A stretch of DNA of 29,424 bases from positions 1 through 29,424 of the forward strand of contig URGK01000031.1 in NCBI GenBank assembly GCA_900547295.1. Reading direction: 5' to 3'. Shown here one piece after another: positions 23,399 to 29,424 of the stretch (position 1 is its first letter; each line of letters begins with the position of its first letter). This stretch comes from an uncultured Eubacteriales bacterium. GTDB lineage: Bacteria; Bacillota; Clostridia; Peptostreptococcales; Anaerovoracaceae. The position numbers and the translations under genes are program-made. A model generated the notes under the pieces. That model made no database searches. It saw nothing but the letters and a program-made list of their open reading frames with translations, and was not told the origin of the DNA.

Positions 23399-25114
23399 AT
23401 GAAAGACTACAGGCAGCTTATAGCTGAAATAATTGCACCATGTGTAGAGGGACTTGAGGCTTCCGAAATCAGAGAAATGGTGGAGGTTCCTGCTGACAGC
23501 AAAATGGGAGATTATGCATTCCCGTGCTTCAAGCTGGCAAAACTGCTCAGAAAGGCGCCGCCTTTAATTGCAAAATCAATAGCGGAGCAGATTGCGTCAG
23601 ATGAAATATTCGAAAAGGTGGAAAGCGTCAATGCGTATGTTAATATGTTCATATCAAGAGACGCATTCATTGACGATGTAGTAAAAGAGGTAATCGCAAA
23701 GGGCGATGCTTTCGGCTCATCGGACATTGGCGCAGGCAGGAAGGTAATAGTGGAATATTCATCGCCTAACATTGCAAAGCCGTTTCATATAGGACATATC
23801 AGAAGTACGGTTATAGGTAATTCCATATACAAGATATATGACTTTTTAGGCTATGATGCTTTCAGAATAAACCATCTGGGAGACTACGGCACACAGTTCG
23901 GCAAGATGATATGCGCCTACAGACACTGGGGCAACAAGGAAGATGTCATAAACGAGCCTATCAAGACACTTCTCAGCTACTACACCAAATTCCACGTTGA
24001 AGTTGAAACTCATCCTGAGCTTGACGATGAGGCAAGAGAAATCTTTGCAAAACTCGAAAAGGGCGAGCCTGAGGAGGTTGCGCTCTGGCAGTGGTTCAGA
24101 GATGAATCCCTCAAGGAATTCACAAGAGTATACAAGATGCTGGGAATAGAATTCGACTCCTACAACGGAGAAAGCTTTTACTCAGACAAGATGCCTAGAT
24201 TTGTAGAGGAGCTAAAGGCAAAGGGACTGCTTGAGGAATCACAGGGTGCGCAGATTGTAAACCTTGAGGAATACGGTATGTCGCCTGCCCTTATTACAAA
24301 ATCAGACGGCTCCACATTATATATAACAAGAGATATTGCCGCTGCGGTATACAGAAAAGAAACATATGACTTCTACAAGAACCTGTATATAGTTGCATCA
24401 CAGCAGAACCTGCATTTCCAGCAGTGGATTAAGATTTTAGAACTTATGGGCTATGAATGGGCAAAGGACTGCGTTCACATTCCGTTCGGACTTGTATCTC
24501 TTGAAGAGGGGACCATGTCTACAAGACACGGCAGAGTTGTGTTCCTTGAAGATGTTTTAAACAGAGCTGTAGATGAAACAAGAAAAATAATCAGGGAAAA
24601 AGGCGTTGCAACTGAGAATATAGACGAAACCGCAAAACAGGTGGGTATCGGCGCCGTTATATTCCAGGAATTATCAAACAACAGAATTAAAGACTATGTA
24701 TTCTCATGGGACAAGGTGCTTGATTTCAACGGTGAAACAGGACCGTATGTACAGTACACCTATGCGAGAGCTGCAAGCCTTATGAGAAGAGCAGACGCAG
24801 GCGCTCTTGCAAAAGCGCAGGCTGGCGATATAGATGTAACATATATCAGAGGAGATGCGGCATATGAGCTTGTTAAGCTTTTAGAGGCTTTCCCTGAAGT
24901 TGTTCTTGAGGCTGCAGACAAATATGAACCGTCTGTTGTTACAAGACATATAGTTGATATTGCGCAGAGCTTTAACAGATTCTATCACGATGAGCATATC
25001 ATAGTTGAGAATATCGAAGAACAGGCGGCAAAACTTGCACTTGCACAGGCTGCTAAGAATACTATAAAGAATGGTCTGGGACTACTGGGAATTCAGTGTC
25101 CGGAAAGGATGTAA
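23399..25114 (+). CDS. argS: Arginyl-tRNA synthetase
   Basis: Class I synthetase charging tRNA-Arg, 571 residues. The N-terminal tRNA D-loop-binding domain (about 1-90) is followed by the Rossmann core with PFHIGH (His130 to His133), an MSTR sequence at 373-376 in place of KMSKS, usual for ArgS, and a C-terminal DALR anticodon-binding domain starting near VQYTYARAASL. The SD AGAGGT precedes the ATG by 6 nt. It is transcribed with mutS2 and the radical SAM genes. Confidence 0.97.
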   Translation: MKDYRQLIAEIIAPCVEGLEASEIREMVEVPADSKMGDYAFPCFKLAKLLRKAPPLIAKSIAEQIASDEIFEKVESVNAYVNMFISRDAFIDDVVKEVIAKGDAFGSSDIGAGRKVIVEYSSPNIAKPFHIGHIRSTVIGNSIYKIYDFLGYDAFRINHLGDYGTQFGKMICAYRHWGNKEDVINEPIKTLLSYYTKFHVEVETHPELDDEAREIFAKLEKGEPEEVALWQWFRDESLKEFTRVYKMLGIEFDSYNGESFYSDKMPRFVEELKAKGLLEESQGAQIVNLEEYGMSPALITKSDGSTLYITRDIAAAVYRKETYDFYKNLYIVASQQNLHFQQWIKILELMGYEWAKDCVHIPFGLVSLEEGTMSTRHGRVVFLEDVLNRAVDETRKIIREKGVATENIDETAKQVGIGAVIFQELSNNRIKDYVFSWDKVLDFNGETGPYVQYTYARAASLMRRADAGALAKAQAGDIDVTYIRGDAAYELVKLLEAFPEVVLEAADKYEPSVVTRHIVDIAQSFNRFYHDEHIIVENIEEQAAKLALAQAAKNTIKNGLGLLGIQCPERM

Positions 25115-25118
25115 TTAA

Positions 25119-25994
25119 ATGATAAAATACGTTGGTGATGTATACAGACCGCCAAGTGAGGCGTACAGCCTGATAGTTCAGGCTACCATAGGATGTACTC
25201 ATAACAAATGCTCATTCTGCAAAATGTTCAAGGAAAAAAGATTCCAGACAAGACCGACAGAGGATATTATTGCGGATTTTGCGTGGGCAAGAAAAAGATA
25301 CAGAAGCGTGCCGAGGATATTCCTTGCGGATGCGAACGCTCTGTGCCTTAAGACAGACAAACTGATGCCGATACTGACATATATAGAAGAAACTTTCCCG
25401 GAATGTGAAAGAGTTACTATATACGGCAGAGCATCGGACGTTTTAAGAAAAACAGAAGACGAATTGAGACAGCTCAGAGAGCACGGTCTTACAATGGTAT
25501 ATATAGGCGCTGAATCAGGCAGCGACAAGGTGCTTGAAATGTGTCGCAAGGGCGAAACAAGACAGCAGCTGATTGATGCCGTAAAGAGAATCGAAAAAGT
25601 CGGTATCAAGGCATCAGTGACATTCATAAGCGGTCTTGCAGGCAAAGACGGCTGGGAGGATCACGCTATACAGACAGGCACTATGATTACGGAAATGAAC
25701 GCTTCGTATGTCAGCCTTCTGACGCTTCTTGTAGATCCTCAGGCTCCTATGTACGAGGATATACAGAGCGGCAGACTCAAGCTGCTTACACCGCAGGAGG
25801 TGCTTGCCGAAACACATCTGATGCTGGAGAATGCAAACCCTGAAAAAACATGTATATTCAGAAGCAATCACGCCTCAAACTATCTGTCACTCAAGGGCGA
25901 TCTGCCTCAGGACAGAGACAGATTTCTGGCGCAGATTGAAGCTGCAATGAAAAACACCGGTATGTTAAAAGACGAAAGGTTCAGACTGCTGTAG
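25119..25994 (+). CDS. Radical SAM protein of unknown substrate (CX4CX2C)
   Basis: A 291-residue radical SAM enzyme. The cluster-binding cysteines are Cys26, Cys31 and Cys34 (GCTHNKCSFC), spaced CX4CX2C rather than the common CX3CX2C; this spacing occurs in a widespread Firmicutes subfamily that begins, as here, with a PPSEAYS-type stretch. GAESGSD (about 126-132) is the SAM-binding ribose/glycine motif. There is no methyltransferase, B12, TRAM or SPASM domain. The reaction is not known to me. It lies 4 bp after argS and 9 bp before a second radical SAM gene. Confidence 0.88.
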   Translation: MIKYVGDVYRPPSEAYSLIVQATIGCTHNKCSFCKMFKEKRFQTRPTEDIIADFAWARKRYRSVPRIFLADANALCLKTDKLMPILTYIEETFPECERVTIYGRASDVLRKTEDELRQLREHGLTMVYIGAESGSDKVLEMCRKGETRQQLIDAVKRIEKVGIKASVTFISGLAGKDGWEDHAIQTGTMITEMNASYVSLLTLLVDPQAPMYEDIQSGRLKLLTPQEVLAETHLMLENANPEKTCIFRSNHASNYLSLKGDLPQDRDRFLAQIEAAMKNTGMLKDERFRLL

Positions 25995-26003
25995 ATTAAT
26001 GAT

Positions 26004-27551
26004 ATGAAGATATTACTTACAACGCTTAATTCCAAATATGTTCATTCCAATCTGGCGCTCAAATATCTCTATGCGGCGGGGCTTCCCAACTGCCCCGGAC
26101 TTGAGATAAAGGAGTTTACCATCAACAATGAGGACGACTATATATATACGGAGCTTGTCAGAAATGAATATGATGTAGTATGCTTTTCATGCTACATATG
26201 GAATATAGAGAAAATTAAATATCTGTGTGAAAATCTCAAAAAAGCAAAGCCTGAAATCAGGATTGTATGCGGAGGACCTGAGGTAAGCTATGATACCGAA
26301 AGCTTCATGTCCGAAAACCCTGCGGTCGATGCCGTTATTTTCGGCGAAGGCGAATACGCTTTCAGCATGCTGTGCAGGGCGCTGACAAAGGGAACCCCAA
26401 AGTTTCCTGACATTAAGGGCCTTGCCTACAGAGCAGGAGGCCGGATAATTGTAAATGCGCCTATGCCGCCTGTTAAATTCAGCAGCCTGCCGTTTCCGTA
26501 CGAGGTGCTTCCGGCAGAGGAGGACAAAATCGTTTATTACGAATCCTCAAGAGGCTGCCCGTACAACTGCAGCTACTGCATTTCATCTATAGACAAGACG
26601 GTAAGGGCGCTGCCGGCAGAGAGAGTGAAAGACGAACTGTCATACTTTATACACAAGCGTGTGAAGCAGGTGAAGTTTATAGACAGGACTTTTAACTGGG
26701 ACAGAAACAGGTGCATCGAGATACTGGAGTATCTTGTGCTTATGGATAACGGCGTGACCAATTTCCATTTTGAGCTTTGCGGCGACCTTATAGACGACCG
26801 CCTCATACAGCTTGCAGGCAGCGCCAGAGCAGGTCTGTTCCAGTTTGAGATAGGCATACAGACCACAAATCCGCTTACCCTGCGGGCCATAAACAGAAGA
26901 AGCGAAATCGAAACCTGCCTCAAAAACATACGAAAGCTTTCAAGGCTTGGGGCGGCTCATGTTCATGTGGATCTGATTACGGGACTTCCTTTTGAGGATA
27001 TGAACTCCCTCAGAACGTCATTTAACAATATATACCCTGTAGGCGCAGACTGCATACAGGTGGGATTTTTAAAGATGCTAAAGGGAACGGCGGTCAGATA
27101 TCACGAGGAGTTCTACAACTATATATACAGAAGCAAAGCTCCGTACGAAGTAATATCGAATTCATTTATGACCTCAAGAGAGGTCGTGAGAGTAAAACAG
27201 CTTGAAAATGTACTTGACCTGTTTTACAATAAAGGAGGTTTTGAGTTTGCCCTCAATTACCTTATCGGCAAATCAGAAATGACTCCGTTTGATTTTTATA
27301 CGGAATTATCGGATTACTACTATATCAAAGGCTATCAGCACAGGAGTCATTCAAAAGAGGATTTGTACAGAATTCTTTACGGATATGCTATGTGGAAATG
27401 CAGACATTCGGGAGTCGACCGGGAAGAAGCCATAAGATATCTGGAGCAGGATATGAAGCTGCGGCTCAATGAAGACGCAGTCAGAAAATTTATGAAAAAA
27501 GGATGGGAATTCCCTCAGGAGAAAAGATGGCAAGAGAATATAAGGATTTAA
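26004..27551 (+). CDS. B12-binding-type radical SAM protein (DUF4080-like)
   Basis: A 515-residue protein with a cobalamin-binding-like Rossmann domain (about 1-130: ILLTTLNSKYVHSNLALKYL, VCGGPEVSYD), a radical SAM domain with canonical CX3CX2C (Cys185, Cys189, Cys192 in RGCPYNCSYC) and a C-terminal part matching the plan of DUF4080 proteins. No DXHXXG cobalamin-ligand motif is visible, so if B12 is bound it is likely base-off without His ligation. Such proteins are common in clostridia and their substrate is unknown. The start at ATG 26004 has no clear SD. The end overlaps the TPR gene by 25 bp. Confidence 0.87.
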   Translation: MKILLTTLNSKYVHSNLALKYLYAAGLPNCPGLEIKEFTINNEDDYIYTELVRNEYDVVCFSCYIWNIEKIKYLCENLKKAKPEIRIVCGGPEVSYDTESFMSENPAVDAVIFGEGEYAFSMLCRALTKGTPKFPDIKGLAYRAGGRIIVNAPMPPVKFSSLPFPYEVLPAEEDKIVYYESSRGCPYNCSYCISSIDKTVRALPAERVKDELSYFIHKRVKQVKFIDRTFNWDRNRCIEILEYLVLMDNGVTNFHFELCGDLIDDRLIQLAGSARAGLFQFEIGIQTTNPLTLRAINRRSEIETCLKNIRKLSRLGAAHVHVDLITGLPFEDMNSLRTSFNNIYPVGADCIQVGFLKMLKGTAVRYHEEFYNYIYRSKAPYEVISNSFMTSREVVRVKQLENVLDLFYNKGGFEFALNYLIGKSEMTPFDFYTELSDYYYIKGYQHRSHSKEDLYRILYGYAMWKCRHSGVDREEAIRYLEQDMKLRLNEDAVRKFMKKGWEFPQEKRWQENIRI

Positions 27552-28861
27552 AACAGGAAAAATCATTTGCAGCGAGAATAGGAATTAAACAGACAGTGAA
27601 AATTCCTATCGAGGAAATGGACCTTAAAATCAGAGAGGACAGGATAGGCAGATACTTTAAGAAATATCTCAATAAATTTGTATTTGCTGAGTTTTCGGAT
27701 GAGTTTCTGAGCACCTTCAAGGCTGCGGATATTATGAGAGGCGTTCCGATTCCGCTCAGAAAACAGGATATTAAAGAATTCAACGGAGGAAGCGGTATTT
27801 CAATGCTTCATATTGCAGAGAATATGGCATGGGTAATCGGCTGCGACCCTCACTTCAAATATACACAGAGCTACGTTGACTGCATGGACAGACTCTACGG
27901 TAAAAAAATCTGCGAGGGTCTGCTCAAAGAAGGCAGAGATGCGGCAGAACTCAAGGACTACGACAATGCCTGCATACATTTCAGAGCATCGCTTTGCATG
28001 CAGCCGGACTATCTGCACGCAATGTATTCCTATGCCAGAGTATGCAGAGTAATGTACACCAGCAGCAAAAACAGAGAATATGTAGGCAGAATGAAAGCCG
28101 AATCTCTTGATTTCTTTGAATTTATGGTGGCAGTGCACCCAAGACACGCGCAATCATACTACTATCTGGGGTACGCTTATCTGAATATGGGTCAGTACAT
28201 CAAGGCAAGACTTGTATGGAACGATTTCCTCAGATTCAGCAAAAACGGCAAGGATAAAAAAGAAATCCGCAAGAGAATAGAGCAGATTGCAAAGCCTGTG
28301 TACATAGAAGAAGGATGCAATGACGTTATGGCAGGCAGATTTGAGGATGGAATTAAGAAGCTTGAAACCTTCCTCGACGATGACTACAGTAAATGGTGGC
28401 CGCTTCACTATTATCTTGGAGTGGCATATGAAAGATGCGGCAGGACCGATGATGCAATAGAGAGATTTAAACAGGTTCTCAAGATGAACGGAAGTCATCT
28501 CGAAACCATGGAAGAGCTTTATGCCATATATTCTTCGGCAGGAGATGAAGCCGGAGCCAACAAATACCGAAAGAAAATGGCTATCATCAGGAAACAGCTT
28601 GAAGAAGAAGCTGAAGCCGTTGCAAAAGAAGAAGAAAGAGAAAGCACCATTTCCGGTATCGAAGAGTCTGATGCTCTTGACAGAGAATACGAAAAAACTC
28701 CTGTTGAAAAGATCATTCAGAAAGGCAGTGAGGCGCAGTCCAAGCTTGATGCAATCAAAAAAGAAAGAGCGGAGACTATGGACAGCGAACTGGCAGAGGC
28801 AATGAAGAAGAGAAAACAGGAAGTTGCCAAGGGATCGAGACCTACAAAGAGATTAAAATAG
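27527..28861 (+). CDS. Tetratricopeptide-repeat protein of unknown function
   Basis: A 444-residue cytoplasmic protein without signal peptide or membrane segment. TPR-like helix pairs are seen at about residues 127-170, 205-240 and 287-345 (YLGVAYERCGRTDDAIERFKQVL is the clearest). The C-terminal 85 residues are a charged, Glu/Lys-rich, probably helical tail ending in a basic stretch. The N-terminal 120 residues match nothing I know. I chose ATG 27527 because AGGAG (27517-27521) precedes it by 5 nt; ATG 27503 has no usable SD. It overlaps the radical SAM gene by 25 bp and is the last gene of the run, so it may act with it. Confidence 0.85.
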   Translation: MAREYKDLKQEKSFAARIGIKQTVKIPIEEMDLKIREDRIGRYFKKYLNKFVFAEFSDEFLSTFKAADIMRGVPIPLRKQDIKEFNGGSGISMLHIAENMAWVIGCDPHFKYTQSYVDCMDRLYGKKICEGLLKEGRDAAELKDYDNACIHFRASLCMQPDYLHAMYSYARVCRVMYTSSKNREYVGRMKAESLDFFEFMVAVHPRHAQSYYYLGYAYLNMGQYIKARLVWNDFLRFSKNGKDKKEIRKRIEQIAKPVYIEEGCNDVMAGRFEDGIKKLETFLDDDYSKWWPLHYYLGVAYERCGRTDDAIERFKQVLKMNGSHLETMEELYAIYSSAGDEAGANKYRKKMAIIRKQLEEEAEAVAKEEERESTISGIEESDALDREYEKTPVEKIIQKGSEAQSKLDAIKKERAETMDSELAEAMKKRKQEVAKGSRPTKRLK

Positions 28862-28863
28862 CA

Positions 28864-28890
28864 AAAATGAGCCTGCGGGCTCATTTTATT
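28864..28890 (+). terminator. Intrinsic terminator after the TPR gene
   Basis: AAAATGAGCC (28864-28873), loop TGCG, GGCTCATTTT (28878-28887): a perfect 10-bp stem running into TTTTATTTAT. It directly follows the stop and insulates the rRNA operon from the upstream run. Confidence 0.9.
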
Positions 28891-28985
28891 TATGTAGTTT
28901 TGATTTTTAGAAATGCACATAACAGAGGGTTTGGAAGCTGCCGGACAGGCAGCAAAAACTTTTAAAAAGAATTTCAAAAAAGGGA

Positions 28986-29014
28986 TTGACAAAAGGGAGT
29001 GGATTTGATAAGAT
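28986..29014 (+). promoter_or_regulatory. rRNA operon promoter P1
   Basis: -35 TTGACA (28986-28991), 17-nt spacer, -10 TAAGAT (29009-29014) with an upstream TG (29006-29007), so an extended -10. The predicted start is G29021. A5-A6 tracts at 28954, 28964 and 28976 lie upstream, as in an UP element. From the preceding terminator to here, 28891-28985 holds no gene; it has a small hairpin at 28937-28953. Confidence 0.75.
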
Positions 29015-29020
29015 AATCTA

Positions 29021-29043
29021 GCTGTCGCCGAGAGGCAGACAGC
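29021..29043 (+). other. Hairpin at the predicted P1 transcript 5' end
   Basis: GCTGTC-GCC (29021-29029), GAGA loop, GGC-a-GACAGC (29034-29043): nine base pairs with one bulged A and a GNRA-type loop. Its first base is the predicted P1 start. Confidence 0.55.
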
Positions 29044-29067
29044 GGTATTCTAAATAAACAGCTTCTG

Positions 29068-29093
29068 AAAAAAGTCGAAAAAAGTTGAAAAAA
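29068..29093 (+). promoter_or_regulatory. Three phased A6 tracts (UP-element-like) before P2
   Basis: A6 runs at 29068-29073, 29078-29083 and 29088-29093 are exactly 10 bp apart, each preceded by G. They sit about -65 to -40 from the predicted P2 start. Helically phased A-tracts bend DNA, and A/T tracts at this place bind the RNA polymerase alpha C-terminal domains. Confidence 0.7.
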
Positions 29094-29097
29094 CTTC

Positions 29098-29126
29098 TTG
29101 ACAAAACAGAGCAGTTGAGATAGAAT
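29098..29126 (+). promoter_or_regulatory. rRNA operon promoter P2
   Basis: -35 TTGACA (29098-29103, perfect), 17-nt spacer, -10 TAGAAT (29121-29126, 5 of 6). The start is predicted at 29133-29134, where G29134 also opens a hairpin (GTTCGC/GCGAAC). This is the better of the two rRNA promoters. Confidence 0.85.
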
Positions 29127-29133
29127 ATTAAAT

Positions 29134-29364
29134 GTTCGCAGCAAACGCGAACGAGAACATTGAAAACTTCATAGTGTAAAGATTTAGTCAGGAAAACTAC
29201 GGTTTTCCAATATGATTAAACAGTACAATCAATCATCAGATTGGTAAGAATTCTAGATGGATTCACGTACGATTCTTTTGAAAAAACAAACAATAGCGAG
29301 AACGCAAACGCGTTTATCGAGTCAGATGATTTAAATGCTTCTTAAGGGAAGCTTTAGATACCAC
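29134..29364 (+). ncRNA. rRNA operon leader (about 230 nt) with several hairpins
   Basis: No reading frame of note. Stems seen: 29134-29139/29147-29152; the alternative 29132-29137/29155-29160; 29191-29197/29202-29208 with a TACG (UNCG-type) loop; 29226-29230/29239-29243; 29301-29305/29310-29314; and GCTTC/GAAGC just before 16S. ATTGAAAACTTC at 29159-29170 resembles the conserved leader element around boxA in Firmicutes rrn operons, but the match is partial. Part of the leader should pair with sequence after 16S for RNase III processing; that partner is outside the window. Confidence 0.6.

Positions 29365-29424
<60 letters not shown>

Noticed and set aside
28937..28953. Second terminator (GCTGCC/GGCAGC hairpin) before the rRNA promoters
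   Set aside because: The stem is only 6 bp and is followed by AAAAAC on one strand and TTCC on the other, so no U-tract.

Overview
The window is a chromosomal segment of a Clostridia-class Firmicute. The evidence is a mraZ-led dcw (division and cell wall) cluster with a SpoVD-type PASTA penicillin-binding protein, meso-diaminopimelate-type MurE residues (DNPR), a pheS-pheT-zapA-mutS2 block, purine-rich Shine-Dalgarno (SD) sites, frequent TTG starts, AGA-rich arginine codons, and a 16S rRNA 5' end of clostridial type. The genus cannot be fixed from this sequence alone.

Layout. Positions 1-44 hold what looks like the right-end hairpin of an IS200/IS605-type element. It abuts about 35 codons of an antitoxin-like reading frame. 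A bidirectional terminator (160-189) separates this from a convergent, cysteine-rich protein of unknown function on the minus strand (196-1296). The 302-bp divergent gap 1297-1598 carries a minus-strand promoter and the mraZ promoter, the latter covered by six GTG(G) boxes that match MraZ operators.

Positions 1599-16052 are one long co-directional cluster: mraZ, rsmH, ftsL-like, spoVD/ftsI, murE, murF, mraY, murD, ftsW, murG, murA, ftsQ/divIB, ftsZ. It makes lipid II from UDP-GlcNAc (murA, the Mur ligases, mraY, murG), polymerises and crosslinks it at the septum (ftsW, spoVD) and builds the division ring (ftsL, ftsQ, ftsZ). murB, murC and ftsA are not in it. A strong terminator follows ftsZ. 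A second co-directional run (16121-28861) holds a TrmH-family RNA methyltransferase, pheS, pheT, zapA, mutS2, argS, two radical SAM proteins and a TPR protein, ending in a terminator. The last about 480 bp are an rRNA operon control region with two TTGACA promoters, phased A-tracts and several hairpins, then the first about 60 nt of 16S rRNA.

Points that most deserve a second look: (1) murE lacks the whole N-terminal UDP-binding domain, starts at TTG, and is in the same frame as spoVD, separated from it by one TAG and one codon; (2) a terminator-like hairpin sits between a good SD and the spoVD start; (3) the murA SD is buried in a hairpin; (4) six MraZ boxes lie on the mraZ promoter; (5) the rRNA promoters have exactly 10-bp phased A6 tracts and hairpins that start at the predicted +1.
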